From Leishmania infantum JPCM5 (taxonomy: Eukaryota; Euglenozoa; Kinetoplastea; Trypanosomatida; Trypanosomatidae): a DNA stretch of 64,000 nt. The stretch lies in NCBI RefSeq assembly GCF_000002875.2, contig NC_009390.2, positions 166,417 through 230,416 on the forward strand, read 5' to 3'. Shown here piece by piece: positions 1 to 9,861 of the stretch (its first letter is position 1; each line of letters opens with the position of its first letter). Both the position numbers and the translations under genes were made by a program. The notes under the pieces were generated by a model. The model searched no databases. It was not told where the DNA came from and was given only the letters and a program-made list of their open reading frames with translations.

Positions 1-291
1 GAGTGGATAAGATAGTAAGGCGAAATCGAAGAGGGATCAGTCTTTTGATCGTTGCGCTGGCGACGTCAACGCCGCAACCCTTCTCCCATCCTTCTTTCTT
101 CGCTGTTTGGGTCCCTCTGCCCTACCCGCTTTCGACCATCATCACCACCACCCACTTGGTGGCTCCTGTGCATGGGTGCTCTATCACCGTTGCCACCCTC
201 TGTGTCGCTCTCTCTCTCGCCCTCCCTGCTGGGTTTTGTGGAGCGTGCGTGTCGATGTGTCGAGCGAGAGAGACGTATCACGGTGCAGTGA

Positions 292-315
292 TGGTGGTGG
301 TGGTGGTGGTGGTGG
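292..315. repeat. (TGG)n trinucleotide repeat
   Basis: Eight tandem TGG units in non-coding sequence, seen directly. Confidence 0.85.
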
Positions 316-1339
316 CGTTTGGAGCAGCGTAGCCGAGGGATGTGGAGGCTTTGAGCGGAAGATGCGCGTGTGTGCGTGAGTAAGATGGGAGGAGGCGGCG
401 ATGGTTTCTCGACTCGCGCAGCGCACGCGCTCTTTCCGTTGTCGTCGTTCATAGTTTATGTTGTGCCCTAAGGTCCACCTGAAAAGAGTAGTGTGCGCAT
501 AGACGCGTGTGTGTAGGAATCAGTAACGAGCGCACGTCGTCCGAGGCCGGACCTGCGTGTCGGTGGCTGTCAGTGCAGTGCTCGGCGCAGAGGCGCGTCC
601 GAAGGCACGCGTGCACATGGGTGCGCGAGCCTCTCCCTCCATTCGACAGACCGTTTTTCCCTCCAGCCATTGGCTCTCCTGTTAATGAGCGTTGTCGCTG
701 AGGGTGCCGGATAGTGTGGGTCCCGCGCCCAACAGCATCCATCACCACCCATCACGCAGATACTCCGGCCGCTGCCACGAAGGTGAGCGCCCCCCTCCCC
801 TCCCACCTGGCCCACTGAGGCTGCACGGAGCAACTCGTCCCGCTGTCTCTCTCTCTCTTTCGGCATACACCGCACCCATCGAACACTATGATTCGCCACC
901 TCTCCTCTCCACGTCTCCTCCCATACACACACACACGCGCGCGCACTACCGCAGCACCACACGAGCAACCAACGAACGTGACGCGGCGTTTTGCTGTTGT
1001 TGTTGTTCACCTACCGACATCCCCTCCCCCAACCACCACCATCCGTGCGCCACGCCACCGCTGCATCGACATCACCTCTTCGAGCCCCCCTCCTCCCCTG
1101 GTCGAGCAGCAGTAGCAGTATATACACACGCAAGAACGCATAGGGAAGTGAAAAGAGAGGGCAATCCGACCTCTCTCCGTCGAGGGTACGGAGTCGTCAG
1201 CGGACCGCGTGCAGAGGAACGTCCATCGACTGCGCGGCTCCCTCTTCGTCTTTCCGCTCCCCTACCAAGCAAGCGCGCTAGGACGCGCGCGAGCTCACAC
1301 GCGCACCGGCCTGTAGGCACCCCTCCCTCCCTTCCCCCT

Positions 1340-1362
1340 CTGTCTCTGTTTCTGTCTCTGTC

Positions 1363-1393
<31 letters not shown>
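1340..1393. repeat. CTGT-rich then (TGTGTA)n microsatellite
   Basis: Imperfect CTGT/TCTG units pass into about five TGTGTA-like hexamers. Seen directly in non-coding sequence. Confidence 0.8.
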
Positions 1394-1700
1394 CGGGGTG
1401 GGGGCGTGTATCATCACTAACCACACACACACTCGCAGCCACTGTAGGCCTGGCAGGCGTTATAGTAGTTCTCGTAGCACTAGTAGTAGTAGCAGCAGGC
1501 CCCACCAGTGGTCACTCCGTGCCTTTCTCAATCTCCGCATACGCCTGTCTTCGCATCCTTGTCCTCTGCTAAGTACGTGCCGAGTCGCGGTCGCACAGGC
1601 ACACAGAGACGGAGTCCGAGTACGAGTGGCGAACGTGGGTCTGCGTGTGTGCATGCAGCAGAACGCCGCAAGTAGCTCCACCCCCACCGCCATTTTCTCT

Positions 1701-1732
1701 TAGCAACTCCCCTCTGTCTCTCTCTCCCGCAG
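1701..1732 (+). other. candidate spliced-leader trans-splice acceptor
   Basis: A polypyrimidine tract (CCCCTCTGTCTCTCTCTCCC) is followed by the first AG at 1731-1732, seven bases before the ATG at 1740. The pattern is the trypanosomatid acceptor signal. The actual site is not demonstrated, and the implied leader would be very short. Confidence 0.5.
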
Positions 1733-1739
1733 GCGCAGC

Positions 1740-2762
1740 ATGGCCAAGGTGGCCTCCGCTGGTTGGCGCTACGCCCGCTGCGGCCCCATCAGCCAAGTGT
1801 TAGCCTACGAAATGTTTGACATCACCCCTGGTAAGGAGGAAGCGGTGGTGCAGATGGCAACGGCGCCCTTGCATCGCGTCGACGCCGCTGTCGTGAACGG
1901 CACGGCGCTCGGCCGCAAGCGCGTCAACATGGCATCCTTTCCCCGTATCGGCGGGTGCGAAGGTGTGGGCAAAGTGGTGCGTGCTCCGGCAGCTGCTGCA
2001 GCGACGCCTTCGCCGGTGAAGGAGGGCGACACGGTGTGGGTGGCGCCGCTGCATGGCACGTGGGCGACGAACATCGCAGTGCCGGTGTCGCAGCTGCATA
2101 AGATTGATCCGAGGCAAGCGGAGATGGCGGCAACGGCCTCCAACTTCCTCGTAGCCCAGCAGCTGCTGGATGGCTATGCCCGGCTGCAGAAGGGCGACAT
2201 CGTCATCCAGAACGGCGGAAGTAGCCTAACCTCTCTAGCGGTCTCGGCGTTGGCCAAGGCCTACGGTGTAAAGGTGCTGACCGCCGCCACGCCGAGTGCT
2301 CGCTTCGCAGACGCGAAGCAGCGACATGCGAAGTACGGCTCTGACGTCTTTGAGTACAACGGGGCCGGGTCGCGCGCAATGCAGGCCGCCGTTGGCAAGC
2401 GCGGCGCCGCCCTCTACCTCAACGGCGTCGGCGGTCGCTACTTCGACTCGCTTCTCAAGTGCGTCGGCCCTATGGCGCACGTCGTCACGTACGGCGCGCA
2501 GAACGGCTTCGGCCTGTTCATCTCCGGCTCCAGTCTCATCTACAACGAGGTCACCATGGCTGGCCTGTTTGCCCCCACGTTCCTGAGCTCGATGTCCTAC
2601 GGCGAGCGTCAGGCAAAGCTGGAGTTTGTGCTGAGGGCCGTGCAGGAGGCCGGCATCGCCTACCCGATGGCAACGGCACCGTCGCTGGAGAAGCTCCCGG
2701 AGGTCTGGGACGACGTGTACGTCAACGGCGGGCGCAAGGCCGTCGTGAAGATGGCGGCCTGA
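1740..2762 (+). CDS. MECR/ETR1-like enoyl-[ACP] reductase family oxidoreductase (MDR superfamily)
   Basis: 340 residues. The layout is that of zinc-free medium-chain reductases of the MECR/ETR1 (NRBF1) group: a GroES-like N-terminal half with GGCEGVGKVV (about residues 71-80, MECR-like GNEGV) and GDTVWVAPLHGTW, then a Rossmann half with LQKGDIVIQNGGSSL followed by AYGVKVLT. MECR reduces trans-2-enoyl thioesters with NADPH in mitochondrial fatty acid synthesis. No zinc-ligand cysteine/histidine set is visible. The loop that carries the catalytic tyrosine in MECR (QGxY) reads NGTALGRKR here, so activity is uncertain. The ATG at 1740 directly follows a polypyrimidine-AG signal. No strong mitochondrial presequence is obvious. 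A quinone-oxidoreductase-like role is the alternative. Confidence 0.85.
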   Translation: MAKVASAGWRYARCGPISQVLAYEMFDITPGKEEAVVQMATAPLHRVDAAVVNGTALGRKRVNMASFPRIGGCEGVGKVVRAPAAAAATPSPVKEGDTVWVAPLHGTWATNIAVPVSQLHKIDPRQAEMAATASNFLVAQQLLDGYARLQKGDIVIQNGGSSLTSLAVSALAKAYGVKVLTAATPSARFADAKQRHAKYGSDVFEYNGAGSRAMQAAVGKRGAALYLNGVGGRYFDSLLKCVGPMAHVVTYGAQNGFGLFISGSSLIYNEVTMAGLFAPTFLSSMSYGERQAKLEFVLRAVQEAGIAYPMATAPSLEKLPEVWDDVYVNGGRKAVVKMAA

Positions 2763-3567
2763 GAGCAGCGCCGCCACCGGTTGTGTCGGCGCGTGTTCAT
2801 GTCGCACCTGTCCCGAAGTCGAAACGAAAGACACACGTGTTGCTCCCGATGTTGCGGGCGCGGCGCGCGTCGCACCTGTGGTGGGCGAGTAGGACGACGA
2901 TGCGCTCCTCCGACCCAGATGGGGTTGTGGTGGATGAGGTACACCGTATGGCGCACAGGGGAAGATGGCCATAGGTCTCTGTGTGTGTGTGTCCATTCAA
3001 GCACTCGAGTAGACGAGATGACGTGCGCGTGGTGTCCTGCACCGCAGCGGCGGAGAGGGCGATGGTGCGATGGGCAGAGAAAGATGAAGAGAGCGGTTGG
3101 GGCAATGATGCGCCCAGCCCACACCTTTGTCGTGTTGTTCCAGAGCACGCGCCATGTCGCTCCCTCGTCGAGTTACACCTCCTCCCCCTTCTTCCTCGGC
3201 TGCTGATGGGCCTCCTCCGCTTTCGCTGCACACGCACGCACAAACACGTGCACAAACCTACACATGTGTATAGGCATATAGAAATTTAAGTACACACATC
3301 ACGCGCGCGACACCGTAGAGGCAGTCTGTCCGTCTGTCTGCGTCATCGCCGTCGTCGTAGGTAGTCTTTTCTGTTGTGAGGCTTCCCTCTCTCCCTCTGC
3401 GTCTTTCCGCCCGCCTCTTCTCTTGTTGTCGTCATAGATCGGTCACCAGCCACCCAGCATCCGGTCGGTGGAAGCGCCGACGCTCCCCCTTATCACTACC
3501 ACCGCCACATCTCTCTCTCACGTTGTATTACGTACGTAGACGTCCCCACCCAGCGCCTACCGACTCC
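2763..3567. other. inter-CDS region
   Basis: About 0.8 kb with no gene. A relatively AT-rich patch lies at about 3240-3300. A pyrimidine-rich tract at 3381-3429 is followed by AG at 3436-3437, a plausible trans-splice acceptor for the next gene. Confidence 0.7.
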
Positions 3568-6500
3568 ATGCAACCGAGATTGGTGCTGCCCAGCTCGCAG
3601 CCTCTAAGGATCTCAGCGCAGTATCCAGTGGGGTCGTCTTCGGCAGAACCGTCATCATCATCGGCCGCGGCTCGGCCTCGAGGGTCGTATGGCGTGTCCA
3701 TCGACCCTGCACAAGCCCCGAATGTCGCCGCCGTGGCGGTAGCGACGCCACTGCCGCCACCATCTTCCTCGTCACGACTTCTGCAGGAGATCGAGGAAAC
3801 CCGTAAACTCCTTCGCACCTTCCGCTCGTTGAAGGAGCGCGGCGCGAGCCGTGCTGAGCTGGCAGATCTTCACCTCCGTGTCAAGGCCCTCAAGGCGGCG
3901 CAGCAGTGCCAGCAACCAAATTCCGGCGCATGCAAGGCGACAGCTCTCCCTCTGGCTACGTCCACTACCGCGGACGCAGAAGCTGCTGCAGCAACAGCAG
4001 CGGCGCGTCCGTCGCTCGCTTGCTCACCCAAGGCGGCGCCACCATTGCCATGCGTGCACCGTCACGCAGACGTCGCATTCCACGAGGGAGCAGCTGGGTG
4101 GACTGCGGAATCAAGCCACAGTTTGCATCAACCTCAGCAGCGAGGCGTCGAGGAGGCGCACGTTGCACATCGCGACGGACGGCTACCGGAAGGCAGGCAT
4201 CATCATCATCATCACCGTCACCGTCACCGCCACAATGACGTCCGTGTGGACCGGGCGGCATCGCTGTCCATCTCTACGAGCCTATCTACAGCCGCAGCAC
4301 AGGCTTCGACGGCAGTGTGCAACGGCATCTTTAACGCCGCCAGCAGCGGCAGCGCTGGCGTTTGCAGTGCCGTGGCGCTGCAGCCAAGCACGGCGTCGGC
4401 AGTGCCCGGATACCTTGTGCAGATCAGCTCGATCGTCTTTGCCATCGCGCTCGCGGAGGCGCACACGCGTCGTGAGATCGCGCAACGATGGGAGCGCCGG
4501 TGGCTGCGGCACTGGGCGAACTTCAAGGAGGAGCGCATCGCCATAGCCCTGCGCCCGCCCACCACAGCGACAGCGGCGCTGTCACGTCCGCAGCTGCAGC
4601 CGGAGAGGTGGGCGGAGGCTGCCCCGATGGCGCTACCTCACGAATGGCAGCAGCGGCAACAGGCGGTGTCGCCGGCGACGGCGAGTGTGGAGGGGAGCAG
4701 TGTTGCGACAGCCACCGCAGCCCGCACTGTCGGCGCTTCTCTTGCGCCAGTGCCGGCCAAGAGCGTTGGGGAGGCGTTCACAGCTACAACAAGCAGCCCA
4801 GCGGTGGCGGGTCTTGAAGAGACGTCGCCGCTCTCGGCCGGTCACCGCAGTGGCGACGAGGCGCACCATGTCGCTGAAGAACAAGAGAAGACGATCCCCG
4901 ACGTGGACGACGCCGCTGTGGCAAAAGACTTGCTGGCGTGGGCAAGTCCTCTTCCACAGCACCAGCAGCATCCGGCAGCACCGGTAACAGAACAAGAGTT
5001 AGAGGCGAGCGCATGCGCCGCTGCTGATGCGACTGCCGAAGCGGCTGCAGCCGTGAGGAACGTGGAGGACGAAGAAGCTACCGCGCGCACAGCGACGGAG
5101 AGCGCTGCGGCAGAGGCACGGAAGCGTATGAAGATGGCTGAAGTCACAGCGCGCCTCAGAGCTGAGGAGCCGCAGGAGTCTGTGCAGTCATTCATGGCCG
5201 CTGAAGCAGGGGCCCGTGTCACCCTCGAAGGCGATGAGGCCCGCTTGAGGATCTCGCACGTTGCAGCGGAGAGGGACGGCGCCCAGCGCGTTGCCCTTGC
5301 GGCAGCAGAGGCGGAGTCTCGGCGGAGAGCGCAGGAGGAACAGGTGGGTCAGGAGGCAGCCGCGCGAGCAGCGGCGTCCAAGAGAGAGGAAGAGAAGGAG
5401 CGAGAAGCTGCTGCGCGTCGTGCGGCCGAGGAGCAACAGCAAGCTGCAGCAGACACCGAAGCTGCAGAGCGGCGTTCCGTGGAGCAGCAGTGGCAGGAAG
5501 CCGTCCGTCTGTCCGAGTCACTTCTGTCCGATCGGATCAAGGATGCTGTTGCAGCGGCTCCGCCGTTGGCTTACTCGAAGGGCACGCGTGCACCCGAACG
5601 TCCATCGCGCGATGAGCTAGCAATGATGGAGGACGCACAAGCAAGAGAGGCCGCGGACGCGCAGGCCTGCCTACGTGAGCGGCAGCAAGCAGCGGAGCAG
5701 GGTGTTGCGGCTTTCGGCGCAGCAGCGGATGCTGTGCTTGGTGAGTGGATCAGCACGGCAGCGATGGAGGCCGAGCAGGCAGCGTCGGTTGAGGCAGCCA
5801 GGCGGAGAAAGGCAGAAGAAGCCGCAGCTCAAGCGAAGGCTGTGGCGCAGGAGAGGGCATCTGCGGCTGAGGCTGCACGCGCCGCGGTCGCACGGACCGA
5901 AGACGAAGGCAGGGCTGCACTGACAGCTTCGGAAGAGGAGGTGTGGCAGTGGCTGCAGCTGCAGCACGGAGCTGGCCTTGAGTCGACGCGTCTCGCAGCT
6001 CTTGCAGCCGAGGGAAAGGCCGCGTGCCACCGTGCTGAGGAGGAGGCAGCTGCTGCCCGTCTGACGTTGGAGATGAGTGCATCCAAAGAAGCAGCGCGTG
6101 CCAAGGCCATCCAGGAGGCCGTGCGCTTGCAGGCGGAGCAGCAGGCAGCTGCGATGACCGTTACGCTGTGCTCCGCCGTCGCCGAGTTCTCCAAGAATCT
6201 TGTGGACGGCTGCCTAGCCGAGGCAGCACAGCAGGTATCCGAACAAGTAAAAGCGGCCGCTCTGGAGGAGTTGCAGATGCAACGGCGCGAGAGGGTCGAA
6301 GGGGAAGAGGCGTCGGCGCGAGATGACACGTACGGCGACGCGCTTGACGAACTGGCGAGACTGCGCGAGGAGGAAGCAGCCGCACAGGTCCGCAAGCGCA
6401 TGGAGGTCGAAGCTGTGGCTGTCGCGAAGGAGCAGCAGCAGCAGCAGCAGCGTATGCAAGCGGCTGCACAGTATTTTCGGATTTGCGAGTTAAGTGAAGC

Positions 6501-9500
6501 TCTGCTGCTCGAATTCCTGCACGACGCTGCCGCCACCGCCGCGGCGGCACGCACGGCAGCCGTCGCTAACGATCGTCTTGCCGAAGCGTCACCGCCGGCT
6601 GCCTTACCAGAAGGGGAAGAGGGAGCAGCGAGCGCTGTCATGGAGGACGGACAGCAGCACCAGCACCACCACCCGTCTGCCGATGACGCCGCTGAAGAGC
6701 CGAACGCTCGCGCAGACAAGAGGCAGGGGGACGGCGTCGACAGCCCTGACAAGGCTAACGTAGACACAGCAGCACCGGGAGCCGTGGCCGCTACAGCGTC
6801 ACTCTCTCTCTCGCCGTCGTCTTCTGCCGGCCCGTCGTCTTTCTTCGTGGAATCCGTCTCTGCGGATGCGACTCCGAGGGCTGTCACAACTGGCGTGCTG
6901 CAAGGCCATGCGGTCGAGGGCTTAGGGCTTCTGTCGCCCACCGTTTTAGTGCACGTCGTCGATGGCCTCCTCTCTGATGTTCTCCGTGATGCAGCCATGG
7001 AGGCGCAGAGGGGCGGTGCTGGTGCTGTCGGCGCGATCAGCGAGGATATAGCAAGCCGAGCACACGCAGGGCAGAGGGCGAGGGAGCACTGCAAGCCCCT
7101 GCCCAACGGCTCCGACGCGTCCTTCGTGTCGATTGGCCATGGCAGCTCGCACTCAACCCTTGGGTGCTCCCCACCGTGGGAGCCGCAGCCGAAGCCTCTG
7201 GAGCTACCGCTCGCCCTCGTGGTCCGTGATGCTGCAGGCGACCGTGTGCCACAAGTGCAGTACACGGGGGGCGAGCCCAAGGACTGTGCGGAGGCTGGCG
7301 TGGTTATTGGCGGGGCCGGCAACGTCACGGCGTCTCCGGCTGAGGTCTCGGACGTGGACAGCTGCGCCCCACACCGGCGCATCGTCTCACCTCTCTTGAT
7401 ACCATCAATGGACGTCGCCATCGTCAGCACCTCCTCCACTTCGACAGCTTCAGTAACGGACGGAAGAAGAAGAGGCTGCGCTCGCGGCTCCGCCGGCGCG
7501 ACTGCAACGGCGTCGTCACCGCTGCACTGCTTCTCCACGGCATCCTCGGCCGACGACGACGACGCGGCCTGCAGCTCCCTCACCGCCCCGGGGGCGCCAT
7601 GCCCGCTCAATCTGCTGCAGCACGGTGTTTTGTCTCCGCTACTGTGCCAGCAGCACGGCGGCAACGGCGGCGTACCCCACGATGGCGGCGAGGCAAGCAC
7701 GCCTACCGACAGTGAAGATGCGGCGGGCACTACAACGGTCGCTGCATTGGCTGATCGGCCCTCGTTATCGGAGAATAGCCGAGCAAGACGGCAGCTTCCA
7801 GAGAGCACCGGGACCGGCGACCACGAGGCCGCCTCCGACGCAGATGGAATGCTGTCCGCGGTGGTCGCAATGGACCACAGAGTCATGGGAATCACAGAGG
7901 ACTTGCGCGCTTTTCAGCTAGACGCACCGCCACCGCCACATGGCGCAGCCGAGCAGCGCGCTGGAGTGCGTATCGCTGCCTATGATACACTCACGGCAGA
8001 CGCTGTGGCGGCGGTGGCAGACTCTCTGGTGCAGCGCGCGGTTCACGACGCGTCTCTTCTCTTCGACTTTCGGGGGCAGTCGGCAGTGCCGAACACCGAC
8101 AGCGATCACCAGGAGTCTCACGACGCCGTCAAGGTCGACCACGCAGCGGCACCACCGTTTCTTTTCGCCATCGCTCAGAGCCACGAGCAGGGCACGGCGG
8201 AAGGCAAGAGCAGTGACAATGGCAGCGGTGGTGGGACGTCCTCATCCGCTTGCGCCGGGGATGTCGATGCACATACCGAGAAGAGGGCCAGCATCGCGGA
8301 GATGGGCTCAGGCTTCACGAGTGGCGACGCTCGGGAAGCCACCCTGCGTGTTAATCGGTCGCTTTCGCCGGCCGCTGCCGCGGTGGCCGTGGAAGGCATC
8401 GCTGGTTCGCATGCGCCGCTCGCAAGCCTGTCTACCCTCGTCTCCGCCGTGGCGGCACCAAACGACTTCGTGGCTCGGCTGCGGCAGCAAGAGGCAGAGA
8501 AGAAGGCGGCGGCGCATCAACAAAACCGCTACCTCACCAGTCGCGAGCTGGCGCTCGTCGCGGCGCGTTACTTGACGTCGGAAGCGGCCGCAGCGCATGT
8601 GATGGAGGTTGGCCCCACCACCACGCTTTCGGCCCGTGCCGTGGAGCTTGTTCTGTCGGTGGGGCTCGTGCGTGCAGCCACACTGGAGAATCGACGCGCG
8701 CGCCGCCGCATGGAGAAGGCGGAGAAGGGAGACGGGAGCAGCGCCAGGGGCGATGGCAGCACATCGGGTGGCGGTGTGCTCGTGGGAGAGAGCGGGTCGC
8801 AGAAGTTGACCCCAGGCGGTGGAGCTGCCTCAGCGATGATGGACAGCCCGGACGCGCCGCTCCCGTCGCTGGGCGGCGGTGGTGATGGAGGTGGATTTCC
8901 GACGGGTACCATCGGCGGGGCAGGCGCGGCAGGGGACGACGAGGGCGTCAATGTTCAACTCGTGCCACCAACCGCACGTTGCCGCAGCGGCGGCGGCGAC
9001 TTGAGCATGCCTGAGCCTACCGCCTCGAGCGCTGTGGGCGATTTTGCGCACGCGAGCGGGGACGTCAAGGATACGGGCATGAGTGGCGGGCCCACAGATC
9101 TGGGGTCCCAGCCCCTGTCACCGCGGTCGTCGTCATCGATCGGGTCCGCCTCTCAGCCGACGACAGGTGGTGGCGTCAAAGGCGCGCTCGCAGCGAATCC
9201 AGCGCAGCACCAGGTTGGGGTGCGCGACAAGCTGCCAGCGGACTGGGCCACCGCGCTGCGCGGCGTGGCGGAGCGGGTCGCGCGCGACTTCATCGACTAC
9301 GCCTCCCGCCGCGTGCTGCTCGGCCAAGGTGAGGGCCAGTCGAACCAAGATCACCTGCGCACTGCGCGACGCATCCACATCGACGCCCTCGAGGGCGTCG
9401 ATGTGCCGGCGCTCTTCACGCAAGAGCTGCAGCCGCGCGATGTGGCGCGGCTGACCTCCTACTACGTCGAGCTAGCGACCAACGGGCCGCGTGACCGCGT

Positions 9501-9861
9501 CGACCCTCTCTGCGCCCCCGCCGCGCTTGGCGAGCACAACATCTTCGGTCACCGCGGCAGCGTGAGAAACGAGGATGTCGCCAGCTTCGGCAACCTCGAC
9601 GCAGCGTCGGCGAGCGTGTTTGCGCCACCGACGCGGCCCCGGTCCCTCTTCGCATCCTCCCACCTCCTTCCATCGCACAAAAACCACCTGCTGTCGGCAG
9701 CCACAGCCATTCACGTGCGTCGCGCCGGACTGCTGCATCTGGTGCTGGAGCAGTGCCTGTCGAACGTGCTGCATGACCTGGTCGGGGACACGGTGGGCTG
9801 GCTCTGGACCGCCTGTCTGCAAGCAGCACCGCCGGGAGCCGCACCGAATGGCACGCAGTAG
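3568..9861 (+). CDS. giant Ala/Glu-rich coiled-coil protein, function unknown
   Basis: 2,097 residues from the first in-frame ATG. Open sequence upstream to 3376 lacks an ATG and looks like UTR. An N-terminal helix (EIEETRKLLRTFRSLKERGA) precedes low-complexity sequence. Residues of roughly 500-1000 form a long Ala/Glu/Arg/Gln-rich region of predicted coiled coil. The second half is Gly/Ser/Ala-rich with a more ordered C-terminus. A short amphipathic segment of the form LSExLLxxhhxDA recurs at least six or seven times (around residues 648, 718, 874, 974, 1129, 1482 and 2058), interspersed in otherwise disordered sequence. No enzymatic domain, signal peptide or membrane segment is seen. Composition suggests a cytoskeletal, flagellar or basal-body scaffold, which is inference only. 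A 30-nt perfect palindrome lies inside the gene at 9376-9405. Confidence 0.85.
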   Translation: MQPRLVLPSSQPLRISAQYPVGSSSAEPSSSSAAARPRGSYGVSIDPAQAPNVAAVAVATPLPPPSSSSRLLQEIEETRKLLRTFRSLKERGASRAELADLHLRVKALKAAQQCQQPNSGACKATALPLATSTTADAEAAAATAAARPSLACSPKAAPPLPCVHRHADVAFHEGAAGWTAESSHSLHQPQQRGVEEAHVAHRDGRLPEGRHHHHHHRHRHRHNDVRVDRAASLSISTSLSTAAAQASTAVCNGIFNAASSGSAGVCSAVALQPSTASAVPGYLVQISSIVFAIALAEAHTRREIAQRWERRWLRHWANFKEERIAIALRPPTTATAALSRPQLQPERWAEAAPMALPHEWQQRQQAVSPATASVEGSSVATATAARTVGASLAPVPAKSVGEAFTATTSSPAVAGLEETSPLSAGHRSGDEAHHVAEEQEKTIPDVDDAAVAKDLLAWASPLPQHQQHPAAPVTEQELEASACAAADATAEAAAAVRNVEDEEATARTATESAAAEARKRMKMAEVTARLRAEEPQESVQSFMAAEAGARVTLEGDEARLRISHVAAERDGAQRVALAAAEAESRRRAQEEQVGQEAAARAAASKREEEKEREAAARRAAEEQQQAAADTEAAERRSVEQQWQEAVRLSESLLSDRIKDAVAAAPPLAYSKGTRAPERPSRDELAMMEDAQAREAADAQACLRERQQAAEQGVAAFGAAADAVLGEWISTAAMEAEQAASVEAARRRKAEEAAAQAKAVAQERASAAEAARAAVARTEDEGRAALTASEEEVWQWLQLQHGAGLESTRLAALAAEGKAACHRAEEEAAAARLTLEMSASKEAARAKAIQEAVRLQAEQQAAAMTVTLCSAVAEFSKNLVDGCLAEAAQQVSEQVKAAALEELQMQRRERVEGEEASARDDTYGDALDELARLREEEAAAQVRKRMEVEAVAVAKEQQQQQQRMQAAAQYFRICELSEALLLEFLHDAAATAAAARTAAVANDRLAEASPPAALPEGEEGAASAVMEDGQQHQHHHPSADDAAEEPNARADKRQGDGVDSPDKANVDTAAPGAVAATASLSLSPSSSAGPSSFFVESVSADATPRAVTTGVLQGHAVEGLGLLSPTVLVHVVDGLLSDVLRDAAMEAQRGGAGAVGAISEDIASRAHAGQRAREHCKPLPNGSDASFVSIGHGSSHSTLGCSPPWEPQPKPLELPLALVVRDAAGDRVPQVQYTGGEPKDCAEAGVVIGGAGNVTASPAEVSDVDSCAPHRRIVSPLLIPSMDVAIVSTSSTSTASVTDGRRRGCARGSAGATATASSPLHCFSTASSADDDDAACSSLTAPGAPCPLNLLQHGVLSPLLCQQHGGNGGVPHDGGEASTPTDSEDAAGTTTVAALADRPSLSENSRARRQLPESTGTGDHEAASDADGMLSAVVAMDHRVMGITEDLRAFQLDAPPPPHGAAEQRAGVRIAAYDTLTADAVAAVADSLVQRAVHDASLLFDFRGQSAVPNTDSDHQESHDAVKVDHAAAPPFLFAIAQSHEQGTAEGKSSDNGSGGGTSSSACAGDVDAHTEKRASIAEMGSGFTSGDAREATLRVNRSLSPAAAAVAVEGIAGSHAPLASLSTLVSAVAAPNDFVARLRQQEAEKKAAAHQQNRYLTSRELALVAARYLTSEAAAAHVMEVGPTTTLSARAVELVLSVGLVRAATLENRRARRRMEKAEKGDGSSARGDGSTSGGGVLVGESGSQKLTPGGGAASAMMDSPDAPLPSLGGGGDGGGFPTGTIGGAGAAGDDEGVNVQLVPPTARCRSGGGDLSMPEPTASSAVGDFAHASGDVKDTGMSGGPTDLGSQPLSPRSSSSIGSASQPTTGGGVKGALAANPAQHQVGVRDKLPADWATALRGVAERVARDFIDYASRRVLLGQGEGQSNQDHLRTARRIHIDALEGVDVPALFTQELQPRDVARLTSYYVELATNGPRDRVDPLCAPAALGEHNIFGHRGSVRNEDVASFGNLDAASASVFAPPTRPRSLFASSHLLPSHKNHLLSAATAIHVRRAGLLHLVLEQCLSNVLHDLVGDTVGWLWTACLQAAPPGAAPNGTQ
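9376..9405. repeat. perfect 30-nt palindrome within CDS
   Basis: The left arm CACATCGACGCCCTC is followed immediately by its exact reverse complement, with no spacer. It encodes the stretch HIDALEGVDV of the giant protein. Seen directly. Confidence 0.95.

Larger units (their letters stand above)
1..1739. other. inter-CDS region upstream of the first gene
   Basis: No convincing gene. The stretch holds a (TGG)n run at about 292-315, CT-rich blocks, a CTGT/TGTGTA microsatellite at about 1340-1393 and many stops. Translations here give Ser/Pro/His/Arg low complexity typical of trypanosomatid UTRs. It probably comprises the 3'UTR of a gene left of the window and the 5'UTR of the gene at 1740. Confidence 0.7.

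Noticed and set aside
692..1420. 242-codon plus-strand frame
   Set aside because: Text rich in Pro, His, Thr and simple repeats (CMCMCMC); UTR-like.
3376..3567. In-frame extension upstream of the giant protein
   Set aside because: No ATG in this stretch; the sequence is CT-rich and contains the likely trans-splice signal.
5829..7895. 688-codon open frame on the minus strand
   Set aside because: It lies antisense to the giant Ala/Glu-rich gene. High GC3 keeps the complementary frame open, and its Ser/Ala/Arg text mirrors the real gene.
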